A stretch of 59,286 bases of DNA from CAVWGP01 sp963754645 (GTDB lineage: Bacteria > Pseudomonadota > Alphaproteobacteria > Bin65), in assembly GCA_963754645.1 (NCBI GenBank), contig CAVWGP010000008.1, forward strand, positions 1 to 59,286. Reading direction: 5' to 3'. Under the pieces are notes generated by a model. The model did not search any database. It worked only from the letters and a program-made list of their open reading frames with translations, and was not told the origin of the DNA. How positions within the stretch are numbered: position 1 is the stretch's first letter; every line of letters begins with the position of its first letter. This document shows positions 1 through 8,566 of the stretch, piece by piece. Position numbers and translations under genes: made by a program.

Positions 1-70
1 CCCTTGACTTCCACGCCTCAGCCTCGTCGTTATCGTTCGCCCAGCCCGAAATTGAGGATCAATTGCAAAC

Positions 71-526
71 GTGGTGAGCAAGATGCGCCGAACCATCGGC
101 GAGTTTGCGATCGCCTTCACATTTTTAGCCATCGCGCTCGCTGCCATCGCGCTCGCCTGGCGCATGCCGCCGGGAACCGTCGCGCTGCCCGGCCCGCGCG
201 TCGTGCCCACCGCCTTGGCGATCATTCTGGCGCTGACCGGACTTGCGCTGATGATCCGCGCCGTCCGCCGCGCGGCGCCGGACGAACGTGTGGCCCTCGC
301 GCCGCGGGACGTCGTCGTCGCGTTTTTGGCCTTGGTCGCGGTGACTTTTGGATTCGAGCGATTGGGCGCGGCGCCGACGCTCGCCGTGCTGCTCTTCGTC
401 ATCCTGCGCTACATCGCCCGCCAGCCGGCGTGGCGCGCCGCCTTGGCCGCGCTTGTCGGCGCGGCGGCGGCGTGGCTGGTTTTCGCGAACCTGCTGGGCG
501 TGACCTTGCCGCGTTTCCCATTCTGA
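71..526 (+). CDS. tctB: TctB-family small membrane subunit of a tripartite tricarboxylate transporter
   Basis: About 150 residues with four hydrophobic segments (roughly residues 10-30, 45-65, 80-115 and 125-145), the size and topology of the poorly conserved TctB subunit. The main support is position: the gene ends 7 bases before tctA, as in tctCBA operons. TctB and TctA form the membrane part of a secondary carboxylate importer that receives substrate from a periplasmic TctC protein. No TctC is visible here; it could lie upstream of the window. Start is uncertain: GTG at 71, GTG at 74 or ATG at 83 (MRRTIGEF). Substrate cannot be inferred. Confidence 0.8.
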   Translation: MVSKMRRTIGEFAIAFTFLAIALAAIALAWRMPPGTVALPGPRVVPTALAIILALTGLALMIRAVRRAAPDERVALAPRDVVVAFLALVAVTFGFERLGAAPTLAVLLFVILRYIARQPAWRAALAALVGAAAAWLVFANLLGVTLPRFPF

Positions 527-533
527 GCTGCCG

Positions 534-2021
534 ATGTTCGGACAGCTCATCGACGGCTTCGACATCGCGCTGACCTGGAAAAACCTGGCCTACTGCCTGC
601 TCGGCTGCTTCTGGGGCACGATCGTCGGCGTGCTGCCCGGCCTCGGGCCGCTCGCCGGCATGGCGCTGCTGCTGCCGCTGACTTACGGCCTCGACCCCGC
701 CGCCGCCGTCATCATGCTGTGCGGCATCTTCTACGGCGCGATGTATGGCGGCTCGATCACCTCGATTCTGGTTCGCATCCCCGGCGAGGCGGCATCGGTC
801 GTCGCCTGCATCGACGGCTATGCGATGACGCAGCAGGGCCGCGCCGGACCCGCGCTTGCCGTCACCGCCATCGGCAGCGCCGTCGGCGGAATATTGTCGA
901 TCTTCGGCCTCATGCTGTTCGCCCCGCCCCTCGCCCAGGCCTTGCTCAAGGTCGGGCCGGCCGCCGAGTTCACCCTCATGGTGCTCGTGCTGATCGCGGT
1001 CTGCATCGTCTCGACGGCGGCGCCGCTGAAGACCCTGGCGATGGTCGTCGTCGGCCTTATGCTCGCGACAGTCGGCGGCGATCCGCTCACCGCCACGCCG
1101 CGCTTCACCTTCGGCGATCTGCGCTTGAATGACGGGTTCAACTTCGTCGCGGTCGCGATCGGCCTGTTCGGCATTTCCGAAATCCTGCTCAACCTCGAAA
1201 AATCCGCCGCACCGAAGGCGCAGCGGCCGAAGCTCGCCGATCTGGTGCCGAGCAAGAGCGATCTCCGGCAATCCGCCGGCCCGATCGCGCGCGGCTCGCT
1301 CATCGGTTTCCTGTTCGGCCTCGTGCCCGGCGTCAGCCACATCGTTTCCACCTTCGTGTCCTACGCGGTCGAAAAGAAGCTCTCAAAACATCCGGAACAA
1401 TTCGGCAAGGGCGCCATCGCCGGCGTCGCCGGCCCGGAAACCGCCAACAACGCGACGACAGGATCGGCCCTCATCCCGCTTCTCGTCCTCGGCATTCCCG
1501 CGATTCCGTCGATGGCGATCCTGCTCTCGGCCTTGCAGATCCATGGCGTGCACGCCGGGCCGCGCCTCATGGTCGAGCACCCGCAAGTGTTCTGGGGCCT
1601 CATCGCCAGCATGTTCGTCGGCAACGTCATCCTGCTGATCCTCAACCTGCCGCTGGTCGGCGTTTTCGTGACGCTGCTGCGAATGCCCTACGCTTGGCTG
1701 ACCGCCCTGGTGCTGCTGGTTTCGGTGATCGGCGTCTACAGCGTCAACCGCAGCGTATTCGATCTCGGCGTGATGACGGCGTTCGGCCTGATCGGCTACG
1801 GGCTGCGCAAGTTCGACTACGATCTGGCGCCCTTGCTGTTGGCGCTCGTGCTCGGCGACCGGCTCGAAATCGGCTTCCGCCGCGCGCTGACGATTTCCGA
1901 CGGCGACTATTCGATCTTCGTCAGCGGCGCCGCCGCGCAGCTATTTCTCGCCGTCTTCGCGGTTATCGTGGGCCTGCTCGTGTTCGCGCGGCTCAGCGGC
2001 TATCGCAAGGGCGGCGGCTGA
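534..2021 (+). CDS. tctA: TctA-family large permease of a tripartite tricarboxylate transporter
   Basis: A 495-residue, very hydrophobic protein of normal TctA length (about 500). It shows the repeated glycine/proline loops of the family: GVLPGLGP near residue 35 and FGLVPG near residue 265 mark the two homologous halves. About 11-12 membrane segments are predictable by eye. It is the substrate-translocating subunit of a cation-coupled carboxylate importer in the inner membrane. The ATG lies 8 bases after the tctB stop, so the two are surely cotranscribed. The substrate (tricarboxylate, dicarboxylate or aromatic acid) cannot be read from sequence. Confidence 0.93.
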   Translation: MFGQLIDGFDIALTWKNLAYCLLGCFWGTIVGVLPGLGPLAGMALLLPLTYGLDPAAAVIMLCGIFYGAMYGGSITSILVRIPGEAASVVACIDGYAMTQQGRAGPALAVTAIGSAVGGILSIFGLMLFAPPLAQALLKVGPAAEFTLMVLVLIAVCIVSTAAPLKTLAMVVVGLMLATVGGDPLTATPRFTFGDLRLNDGFNFVAVAIGLFGISEILLNLEKSAAPKAQRPKLADLVPSKSDLRQSAGPIARGSLIGFLFGLVPGVSHIVSTFVSYAVEKKLSKHPEQFGKGAIAGVAGPETANNATTGSALIPLLVLGIPAIPSMAILLSALQIHGVHAGPRLMVEHPQVFWGLIASMFVGNVILLILNLPLVGVFVTLLRMPYAWLTALVLLVSVIGVYSVNRSVFDLGVMTAFGLIGYGLRKFDYDLAPLLLALVLGDRLEIGFRRALTISDGDYSIFVSGAAAQLFLAVFAVIVGLLVFARLSGYRKGGG

Positions 2022-2035
2022 GCGCGGCTTTGGCG

Positions 2036-2827
2036 TCAATCCGTCCCCGTGACGGCCACTTTATTGGCGCGTTGCAGCAAGGCGACGAAGGATTTCAGTT
2101 CGGCGCGATTGAGGTCGGAGATCGCCCAATAGACGAACTCCGCGTCGCGCCAAATTTCCACGTGATAGCCGCGTTCGCCAGGCGCGGAATTTGCGCTCGC
2201 CGCCGCCGCCGCAAGCGGCTGGATCAAGACCGTGATGCGATGCTCGCGCCGGCCATACATCAATGCGGCGGCGGCGCGCCCGCCGAGAATATCGACGCGG
2301 CCGCCGCGCAATGGAAAACCGTCCCCGGCCAGATCGGCGACGCGCGGCGCGAATTCGATCTTGCCGGCGAACCACGGGCGCACAATGTGCTGGTTGCCGG
2401 ACTCGACCGACAGCGCATATCGACCAAGCAGCCCGCGGACATGGGCCGACACCGCTTCCTGGTTCGCGGGGCCGCGCGGCGACAGGCCGGCGCCGCCGAC
2501 CAGCAGCGCGACGATGGCGGCGCCGGCCATTGCCGCCGCGAGATGCGACGTGACGGGACGCCACCACCGCCGCACAGGGTCCGGCGCCCGGGCCGCTTCG
2601 GCGGAGAGCGCAGCGCGGATACGATCCCCAATGCCGGCCGGCACGGCATAGCGCCCGGCCGCGCGCAGCGAGCCGCTCACGGCCCGCGTCGCGGCTATGG
2701 CGCGCGCGCAAGCGGCGCAACCGGCCGCATGGCCTTCGATCGAAGCGCGATCCTTCGCGGACAGCTCGCCATCCGCATAGGCATCGATCAAGCCCGTAAT
2801 ATCGTCACAATGTATTTTTCTGTTCAT
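2036..2827 (-). CDS. Membrane anti-sigma factor with zinc-finger (ZAS-type) domain
   Basis: With start MNRKIHC (ATG at 2827) the product has 263 residues. The N-terminal 50 residues form an anti-sigma zinc-binding domain with the Hx3Cx2C signature HAAGCAAC preceded by an upstream His in KIHCDD. A single membrane segment (HLAAAMAGAAIVALLVGG) lies near residue 100, followed by a periplasmic domain. It overlaps the 3' end of the sigma gene by 23 bases, the usual translational coupling of an ECF sigma and its membrane inhibitor. Upstream in-frame ATGs at 2836 and 2845 are possible. Role inferred: sequesters the adjacent sigma factor until an envelope signal is sensed. Confidence 0.85.
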   Translation of the reverse strand: MNRKIHCDDITGLIDAYADGELSAKDRASIEGHAAGCAACARAIAATRAVSGSLRAAGRYAVPAGIGDRIRAALSAEAARAPDPVRRWWRPVTSHLAAAMAGAAIVALLVGGAGLSPRGPANQEAVSAHVRGLLGRYALSVESGNQHIVRPWFAGKIEFAPRVADLAGDGFPLRGGRVDILGGRAAAALMYGRREHRITVLIQPLAAAAASANSAPGERGYHVEIWRDAEFVYWAISDLNRAELKSFVALLQRANKVAVTGTD

Positions 2828-3371
2828 GGCCTTCATCTTCGGCAAGCATCTGCCGCAGGCGCTCGCGCGCCCGCGCCAAGCGCGACATCACGGTCCCCGC
2901 CGGTATTTCCATGATCTCGGCGATTTCCGCGTAGCTCAAGTCCTCGAATTCGCGCAGTACGACAATGTCGCGCAAATGATCCGGCAGGCGCGCGACAGCG
3001 GCGCGGACACGCTCGCGCTCGCGCATTTGCGCCAAATGCTCTTCGGGATTGGCCCGCGGATCGGGAATCGCCGCAGGATCGATCTGCTCGCCCCGGCCGG
3101 ACACGATGTCGAGGCGGACGACATTGCGGGCGCGGCTGTCGCGCTTGAGCGCCGTAAGGCAGGTGTTGCGGACGATCGACAAAATCCAGCCCTTGGCACT
3201 GTCGCCGGCGAAGCGATCGAAGCCGCGAAAAGCCTTGAGATAAGCGTCCTGCACCATATCGTCGGCGTCCGCCGGATGCCGCATCATCCAGCGCGCGAGA
3301 TTGTAGGCTGCCGGGAGCTGCGGCAGCATCAGTCGCTCGAATTCGGCGCGCTTGCCCAAATTGGCTGCCAT
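2805..3371 (-). CDS. ECF-family RNA polymerase sigma factor
   Basis: From MAANLGKR (ATG at 3371) the product is 188 residues, a normal ECF length. Region 2 is clear (AYNLARWMMRHPADADDMVQ, then AYLKAFRGFDRFAG and KGWILSIVRNTCL), and region 4 carries the helix-turn-helix LSYAEIAEIMEIPAGTVMSR. A longer upstream reading of the same frame looks non-coding and was not used. It is coupled to the overlapping anti-sigma gene, and the divergent secreted cupredoxin 226 bases away is the obvious candidate target. I could not identify the promoter motif it recognises. Confidence 0.92.
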   Translation of the reverse strand: MAANLGKRAEFERLMLPQLPAAYNLARWMMRHPADADDMVQDAYLKAFRGFDRFAGDSAKGWILSIVRNTCLTALKRDSRARNVVRLDIVSGRGEQIDPAAIPDPRANPEEHLAQMRERERVRAAVARLPDHLRDIVVLREFEDLSYAEIAEIMEIPAGTVMSRLARARERLRQMLAEDEGHEQKNTL

Positions 3372-3597
3372 CCGCTGCGTAGCCGGGCCGGATTTCGGCC
3401 CTGGCGGGTCCTCCGTTCGATATCTGACTCTTCGAGGACCGAATTTATTCCCGCCCTCGCGCGCGGAAGAAATTCCCTGCCGCGGGGGAATAATACACGC
3501 CGCTATCGAGTTCGTGTCCAAGTCGGGCTGTGGGAGACGTCGCGCTCCCCAATCGCCCGGCTTGTGCGACAATATGGCGACAACGGGAGCAAACGAC

Positions 3598-4086
3598 ATG
3601 CGAATCAAACCGGCAATGCAAGTTTCGTTACTTCTCCTCGCCGCGGCGGCGCTCGGCTTCGGCGCGCCCGCGCGCGCGGAATTGCGCGAATTCCATATCA
3701 TTACCGTGCATTACGACGGCAAAACGAACCCCAAGCCGAGCCCGACGCACGGCGCGGAAGCCTACCCGGCGAAACCGTTCGAATCGACGAACGGCATGTG
3801 GGTCAAGGGACCGGAGTCGAATGGCGATTGGACGGTCCGCGCTTTCACCTTCAATCCTTCGCACATCACCGTCATGCAGGGCGACGAGGTCAAGCTCCAC
3901 TTCGTCGGCATTCAGGGCGGATCGCACAAGATCGTCGTCGATGGCGTGAAGGACTCGGTCACGGTCAAGCGCGGCACGGTCATGACCGTGTCGTTCAAGG
4001 CGGAAAAGCCCGGCATCATTACTTACAACTGCGTCGATCACGCGCCGTCGATGCGCGGCCAAGTCGTCGTCATGCCCAAGAACTAG
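3598..4086 (+). CDS. Exported cupredoxin-domain (blue copper-like) protein
   Basis: ATG at 3598 follows GGGAG at 3585-3589 and starts a classic signal peptide (MRIKPAMQVSLLLLAAAALG..., predicted cleavage after APARA), giving 162 residues. The C-terminal half is cupredoxin-like with apparent type 1 copper ligands: His in GGSHKIVV, then Cys, His and Met in YNCVDHAPSMRG. The spacing resembles the copper domains of nitrous oxide reductase and sulfocyanin-like proteins. Probably a periplasmic electron carrier or copper-handling protein. It is divergent from an ECF sigma/anti-sigma pair that may control it. An upstream in-frame ATG at 3574 is less likely because it puts a charged stretch before the signal peptide. 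Confidence 0.82.
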   Translation: MRIKPAMQVSLLLLAAAALGFGAPARAELREFHIITVHYDGKTNPKPSPTHGAEAYPAKPFESTNGMWVKGPESNGDWTVRAFTFNPSHITVMQGDEVKLHFVGIQGGSHKIVVDGVKDSVTVKRGTVMTVSFKAEKPGIITYNCVDHAPSMRGQVVVMPKN

Positions 4087-4113
4087 ACCGCTGAACGGGG
4101 CGCGTTTTCCGGC

Positions 4114-4956
4114 TCAGCGATCGGTCTGCAGCGCCACGACGCGAATGTAGTAGCGCTGCAGCAGCAGGAACGGCACCAGCGCCACCAGCACCGCGCTGGA
4201 CGCCGAGGCGAACAGCGCGCCCCAATTGGCTTGTTCGAGCGTCATGTTGCGCGCGATCGCGACCTGGACCACGGCGAGATCGGCGCTGCTTGCCGCCACC
4301 AGCGGCCAGAAGAACGCGTCCCATTGGTGGATGAACATCATCAACGACGCGGTGGCGACGGTCGGCCCCGAGAGCGGCATCGTCATCCGCCGGTAAATCT
4401 GCCACCACGAGGCTCCGTCCATGCGCGCCGCCTCGTAGATTTCCTTGGGTATGCCGGCAAAGAACTGGCGGAACAGGAAAATCACCAAGCCGCCGGCCAC
4501 CTCGGGCAGGATCAGCGCGCCGTAGGTGTTGACCCAGCCCAGGCCGCGCATCAGCGTATAGAGCGGGATGACGATCGATTCGAACGGCATCATGAACGAC
4601 AGCAGCACGGCGGCGAACAGCGCGCGCTTGAACGGAAACTCGAACACCGCGAAGGCGAAACCCGCCAGCGAGTTGACCAAGATGCCGAGCGCGACCGTGG
4701 CGATCGAGACGAACAGCGAATTGAACAAGGCGCGCGGAAATCCGCCGGCCAGGATGTCGCGGTAGTTTTCGATGGTGAGCCGGTCGGGAACGAGCGTGAG
4801 CCAGCCGAATTCGCCGGCGTGGCGGAAAATCTGGTCGGCGGGCCGGAACGACGACATGATGAGCCAATAGATCGGCAGCAGCAGCACGACGGCGATCGCG
4901 ATCAGCGCCGCCGGGCGCAGGATAAGCAGCGTCCGCGACCGCGCGCCGGCGCTCAT
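4114..4956 (-). CDS. ABC sugar-type importer permease, MalG/UgpE-like
   Basis: A 280-residue inner-membrane protein with six predicted membrane segments. The EAA loop is evident at EIYEAARMDGASWWQIYRRM (residues about 175-195), the contact site for the ATPase in CUT1-type sugar importers. Its start overlaps the stop of the preceding permease gene by 4 bases (ATGA), so the pair is translationally coupled. Together with the binding-protein gene at 6112-7377 it forms an importer lacking an ATPase gene in this window. CUT1 importers often share a MalK/UgpC-type ATPase encoded elsewhere. Confidence 0.93.
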   Translation of the reverse strand: MSAGARSRTLLILRPAALIAIAVVLLLPIYWLIMSSFRPADQIFRHAGEFGWLTLVPDRLTIENYRDILAGGFPRALFNSLFVSIATVALGILVNSLAGFAFAVFEFPFKRALFAAVLLSFMMPFESIVIPLYTLMRGLGWVNTYGALILPEVAGGLVIFLFRQFFAGIPKEIYEAARMDGASWWQIYRRMTMPLSGPTVATASLMMFIHQWDAFFWPLVAASSADLAVVQVAIARNMTLEQANWGALFASASSAVLVALVPFLLLQRYYIRVVALQTDR

Positions 4957-5819
4957 GTCTCGCCCTCGCGTTGGCGGAACAGCCGCAGCTCGAACAAGGC
5001 GATCAAGAGAATGATGGCCAGGATGATCGTCGAGATGGCGAGCGATCGTCCGTGGTTCAAATAGGAAAAGGCGGCCAAATAAGCTTCGTGCATGAGAAGC
5101 TGCGTGGCGCCGTGCGGTCCGCCGCTGGTGATGATATAGACCGGCGCGAAGAGCAGGAAATTCGCCGCCGTATCCGCGACGAGCACGAAGGCGAGCGGCC
5201 GGCGCATCAGCGGCAGGGTGACGAAAAAGAAGCGCTGCCGCGCCGAGGCGCCGTCGATCGAGGCGGCTTCGTCAAGCTCCTTGGGGATCGCCAAGAGCCC
5301 GGCGAGCAGGAACACCATCCAATAGCCCGCGCCCTTCCAGGTTGCGACCCCGATCAGCGTTGCGAGCGCCTGATTCTCCGACCGGAAAAACGGCTGTATC
5401 GGCGCGCCGATCGAGCGCAGGAAGCCGTTGACCGGTCCCAGGGTCGGATCGAGCATGATGTTCCAGATGATCGCGGTCAGCGCGATCGAAACCGTCATCG
5501 GCAGCAGGAAGGCGGCGCGGAACACATCGACGAAGCGCGACGGCCGGCGCACCAGCAGCGCCAGGCACATCGCGCAAAATACCTGAAATGGATTGATGAT
5601 GAGATTGAACAGCAGCGTGACTTTGATCGAGGACCAGAAGGCCGGGTCCGCGAACAGCTCGGCGTAGTTCTTCAGTCCGACGAAGGAGGTTTCGCCGCGG
5701 ATGCTCGTGCCGGTCAGGCTGCCGGCGATGGCGATGCCGATCGGCGTGAAGCGGAACAGCAACAACGCCGCCAGCGCCGGCGCGAGGAACGCGAAAGGCA
5801 CCCACCAGCGCGTTTTCAT
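4953..5819 (-). CDS. ABC sugar-type importer permease, MalF/UgpA-like
   Basis: A 288-residue inner-membrane protein starting MKTRWWVPFAFLAPAL, with six predicted segments and the EAA loop KELDEAASIDGASARQRFFF near residues 188-207. It is the first permease of the CUT1-type importer and is followed by the second with a 4-base overlap. A 292-base gap holding palindromic repeats separates it from the upstream binding-protein gene on the same strand. Substrate is not evident; the divergent nucleoside hydrolase makes a nucleoside or sugar substrate a reasonable guess only. Confidence 0.92.
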   Translation of the reverse strand: MKTRWWVPFAFLAPALAALLLFRFTPIGIAIAGSLTGTSIRGETSFVGLKNYAELFADPAFWSSIKVTLLFNLIINPFQVFCAMCLALLVRRPSRFVDVFRAAFLLPMTVSIALTAIIWNIMLDPTLGPVNGFLRSIGAPIQPFFRSENQALATLIGVATWKGAGYWMVFLLAGLLAIPKELDEAASIDGASARQRFFFVTLPLMRRPLAFVLVADTAANFLLFAPVYIITSGGPHGATQLLMHEAYLAAFSYLNHGRSLAISTIILAIILLIALFELRLFRQREGET

Positions 5820-5896
5820 GACGCGAACCGAAACTCGAGCGTAGAACTCGCCGCTCGAGCAAGTATCAAGAAATTGAAATCTGTATGCCCCTTCTT

Positions 5897-6066
5897 CCTC
5901 TCCCCCGTTTGCGCAGCAAATGGGGGAGAGGATCGAGGTGAGGGGGCGCGAGCGAGGGGAACGAAATCGTTGCCGATAGCGCGTAAACGCGCGGCGATCG
6001 CCCGCGACTGCGCGACCCCCTCACCTCGATCCTCTCCCCCACGCGCAAGAGCGCGCGGGGGAGAGG
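5897..6066. repeat. Compound palindromic intergenic repeat (two hairpins inside a long inverted repeat)
   Basis: Two hairpins share the arms CCTCTCCCCC/GGGGGAGAGG: 5897-5906 with 5922-5931, and 6031-6040 with 6057-6066. In addition 5922-5946 is a perfect 25-base inverted repeat of 6016-6040, so the two halves can pair across the whole element. The rest of the 5820-6111 gap shows no gene. It resembles the REP/BIME-like intergenic palindromes common in alphaproteobacteria. Lying between the binding-protein gene and the permease genes, it could act as mRNA-stabilising structure or attenuator, giving more binding protein than permease. Confidence 0.8.
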
Positions 6067-6111
6067 AAGCGGAATGCGCGAGCGGCAATCGGATCGACGC
6101 GACGCCGGCGT

Positions 6112-7377
6112 TCAGCCCTTGTATTTGGCGATCTCGCGGTCGATTTTTTGCGCCGCGGCGGCGAGCGCCTGTTGCACGTTGCCGCCGGTTTGAATGTCGC
6201 GCAGCGTCACGCGCAGCACGTCCTCGTATTCGCGGAAGCCCGGCGTCGCCGGACGCGGCAGCGCCGTGCCCTGCAGCTCCTTCTCGACGATGCGCCACAG
6301 CTCGGTGCCGAAGGTCGCCGCCTCTTTCTGGAAGATCGCCTTCAGGGTCGGCACATAGGGCCTGAGCTTGAACCACAGCACGTTCATGTCGTCGGACAGC
6401 ATGTCGCGCACGAAGGTTTCCACCGCCGCCTTCTGCGTCGAACGCGGATTGACGCCGAAATGCCACGCGCCGGTCGGCGTCACCGGCTTGCCCTTGGCGA
6501 AATAGGGATGCGGCGCCACGCCGAAATCGATATTCGGGAACTTGCTCTTGAACGTGTCGGCAACGAATGTGCCGCCAATGATCATGGCGCATTTGCCGGC
6601 GCCGAACAGTTCGGGCGTCAGCGCCGTGTCGAACTGGCCGGGCGGCGAAATTTTCCACTCGGTGTACATTTTCTGCATGAAGCCGAAGCCTTCGACGAAA
6701 GCCGGTCCGTCGATAAAGCCGGTGGCCTTGAAGCCGTCGGGCGAGAGTGCGACTCCGCCCAGCGATTGGCCGAGCGGCAGGAGCTGATAGGGCCGTTCCT
6801 GCTGCTCGAAGGTGAAGCCCCAGATATTTTCCGCCGGCTTGGCGATCTTGCGCCCGGCCTCGACGACGTGCTCCCAGGTCCAGCGCTTGGCGACATCGGC
6901 GCTCGGCGGCTCCACGCCCGCCGCCTTGAACATCGCCTTGTTGTAGAACAGGAGCTGCATCGAGGAACCGAACGGCGCCGAAAACACCTTGCCCTGGTAG
7001 CTCGCCGCCGCCAGCGCCGAGGGCGTGAAGCGGTTCTTGTCGATCAGCCGATCGAGCTCCATGAGATGGCCGCGCGAGGCATAGGACGCCGTCAGCGGGC
7101 TATCGACGATGTAGATATCGGGGTCGTTGTTGCGCGCGTTGAGGCGCACTTCGAGCGCCTGGAATATCTGCGTGAACGGCATGCGTTCGACGGCGAGCTT
7201 GATCGTCGGATTGCGCTTCTCGAACTCGGCCATGAGCGGCAGCACCTGGCCGTCGGGCCAGCCCATCCACACGACCTTCAGCGTGGTCTGCTGGGCGCGC
7301 GCGATCGACGGCATGGCGAGCGCGGTGCCGGCGGCGAGGCCGGTCTTGAGCGCGCGGCGGCGTGAGATTTTCTGCAT
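6112..7377 (-). CDS. ABC importer extracellular solute-binding protein (family 1, sugar type)
   Basis: ATG at 7377 is preceded by a strong ribosome site (GGAGGAAA, complement of 7386-7393) and gives 421 residues. It starts with a twin-arginine-looking signal (QKISRRRALKTGLAAGTALA, cleavage near ARAQ). The body is a MalE/UgpB-like cluster B binding protein: KVVWMGWPDGQVLPLMAEFE, then DIYIVDSPLTASYASRG, GAGKCAMIIGGTFV and AWHFGVNP. It delivers substrate to the two permeases encoded downstream on the same strand. The reading frame stays open far upstream, but that stretch is antisense to the nucleoside hydrolase gene and is not part of this gene. Confidence 0.93.
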   Translation of the reverse strand: MQKISRRRALKTGLAAGTALAMPSIARAQQTTLKVVWMGWPDGQVLPLMAEFEKRNPTIKLAVERMPFTQIFQALEVRLNARNNDPDIYIVDSPLTASYASRGHLMELDRLIDKNRFTPSALAAASYQGKVFSAPFGSSMQLLFYNKAMFKAAGVEPPSADVAKRWTWEHVVEAGRKIAKPAENIWGFTFEQQERPYQLLPLGQSLGGVALSPDGFKATGFIDGPAFVEGFGFMQKMYTEWKISPPGQFDTALTPELFGAGKCAMIIGGTFVADTFKSKFPNIDFGVAPHPYFAKGKPVTPTGAWHFGVNPRSTQKAAVETFVRDMLSDDMNVLWFKLRPYVPTLKAIFQKEAATFGTELWRIVEKELQGTALPRPATPGFREYEDVLRVTLRDIQTGGNVQQALAAAAQKIDREIAKYKG

Positions 7378-7503
7378 GGCGGCTTTCCTCCGATGGATGG
7401 GCGAGCCCGGGATTTGGCATTGTCCCGGCGAAATTTTCGGTATCATCTTGAAACGCCATTGCCGCGTCAACCGCCGCGCAACCCGAGACAAGGAACCCTG
7501 CCG

Positions 7504-8457
7504 ATGCCAAAGCCGAAAATCCTCATCGACTGCGATCCGGGCCACGACGACGCGGTCGCGATCCTGTTCGCGGCGCGGCACCTGGACCTTGTCGGCGTGA
7601 CCACGGTTCACGGCAACAACACGCTCGAAAACACGACGCGCAACGGCTTGGCCGTGCTCGAATTGGGCAATATCGAGGTGCCGCTGGCCGCCGGCTGCGC
7701 CGAACCCTTGGCGCAGAAATCGGTCGGCGTCGCCGCGATGCACGGCAAGACCGGGCTCGACGGCGCCGAGATCCCGCCGCCCAAGCGCAGGCCGATCGAC
7801 GCGCACGCCGTCGATTTCATCATCGCCATGGCCGAGAAGCACCAGGGCGAACTGATCCTCGCCGTCCTCGGCCCCGAAACCAATGTCGCGATGGCGCTCA
7901 AGCGCGAGCCGCGGCTGCGGCAATGGATCAAGGAAATCACCGTCATGGGCGGCTCGACGACGACGGGCAACTACACGCCCGCCGCCGAGTTCAACATCGC
8001 CGGCGATGTCGAGGCGGCCGCCGCGGTGTTCGACAGCGGCATTCCGCTGCGCATGGTGGGGCTCAATATCACGCGGCGCACCGGCTTCGACGCCGCCGAT
8101 ATCGAGCGCCTGCGCGCCACCCGGCGCAAAGTTGCGACGACGATCGCCGACCTGATGGGCTTCTATCTCGGACAGCAGCGGCAGGTGAACGCCCTCAGCA
8201 TCGCGACCATGCACGATGTTTGCGCCATCGTTCCCCATGTCGATGCGTCGCTGATCCAATACATCAAGACCTCGGCGCGCATCGAAACCGCCGGCAACTA
8301 CACGCGCGGCATGACGGTGTGCGACCTGCGCAACCTGCAGAACCCGGCCGGCGCGCATCTGCGCAACCGCACCGAGCCCAACTGCCTCGTCGCCATCGAC
8401 GCCGACAGCCGCAAGCTCATCGACTTCGTGCTGAAGACGGTGGCGGAGTATCCGTGA
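7504..8457 (+). CDS. Inosine/uridine-preferring nucleoside hydrolase family protein
   Basis: A 317-residue protein starting MPKPKILIDCDPGHDDAVAI. It contains the family's calcium/ribose-binding signature DxDxxxDD (D9, D11, D15, D16) and later GGSTTTGNYTPAAEFNIAGD, where N and E/D residues bind ribose. Members hydrolyse the N-glycosidic bond of nucleosides to base plus ribose. It is divergent from the ABC binding-protein gene, with the starts 126 bases apart, suggesting a shared uptake-and-cleavage pathway. Base specificity cannot be read. The ATG at 7504 begins exactly at the conserved N terminus, so the open frame back to 7393 is rejected. Confidence 0.94.
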   Translation: MPKPKILIDCDPGHDDAVAILFAARHLDLVGVTTVHGNNTLENTTRNGLAVLELGNIEVPLAAGCAEPLAQKSVGVAAMHGKTGLDGAEIPPPKRRPIDAHAVDFIIAMAEKHQGELILAVLGPETNVAMALKREPRLRQWIKEITVMGGSTTTGNYTPAAEFNIAGDVEAAAAVFDSGIPLRMVGLNITRRTGFDAADIERLRATRRKVATTIADLMGFYLGQQRQVNALSIATMHDVCAIVPHVDASLIQYIKTSARIETAGNYTRGMTVCDLRNLQNPAGAHLRNRTEPNCLVAIDADSRKLIDFVLKTVAEYP

Positions 8458-8489
8458 CCCTGCCGCTATGCGGGCAGGAAAAAAGTCTC

Positions 8490-8559
8490 ACAGGGAGGCG
8501 GGGAGACGGGGAGAATGTATCGGCGCCTGCGGCGCATCATACCCTCCCCGCCTCCCTGT
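8490..8559. terminator. Long inverted repeat between convergent genes, probable bidirectional terminator
   Basis: ACAGGGAGGCGGGGAG at 8490-8505 is perfectly complementary to CTCCCCGCCTCCCTGT at 8544-8559 (16 pairs). The 38-base loop has its own pairing potential. It sits between the nucleoside hydrolase stop (8457) and the pirin stop (8567), which converge here. There is no clear T-run, so it may be a REP-like element that also blocks readthrough. Confidence 0.6.
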
Positions 8560-8566
8560 AAACCCT

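Noticed and set aside
1..70. End of a tctC gene before tctB
   Set aside because: No frame in these 70 bases shows recognisable TctC C-terminal sequence.
6112..8358. A 748-residue open frame extending the binding-protein gene upstream
   Set aside because: Residues before MQKISRRRALK are antisense to the nucleoside hydrolase gene and look like high-GC noise; a strong ribosome site and signal peptide mark the true start at 7377.
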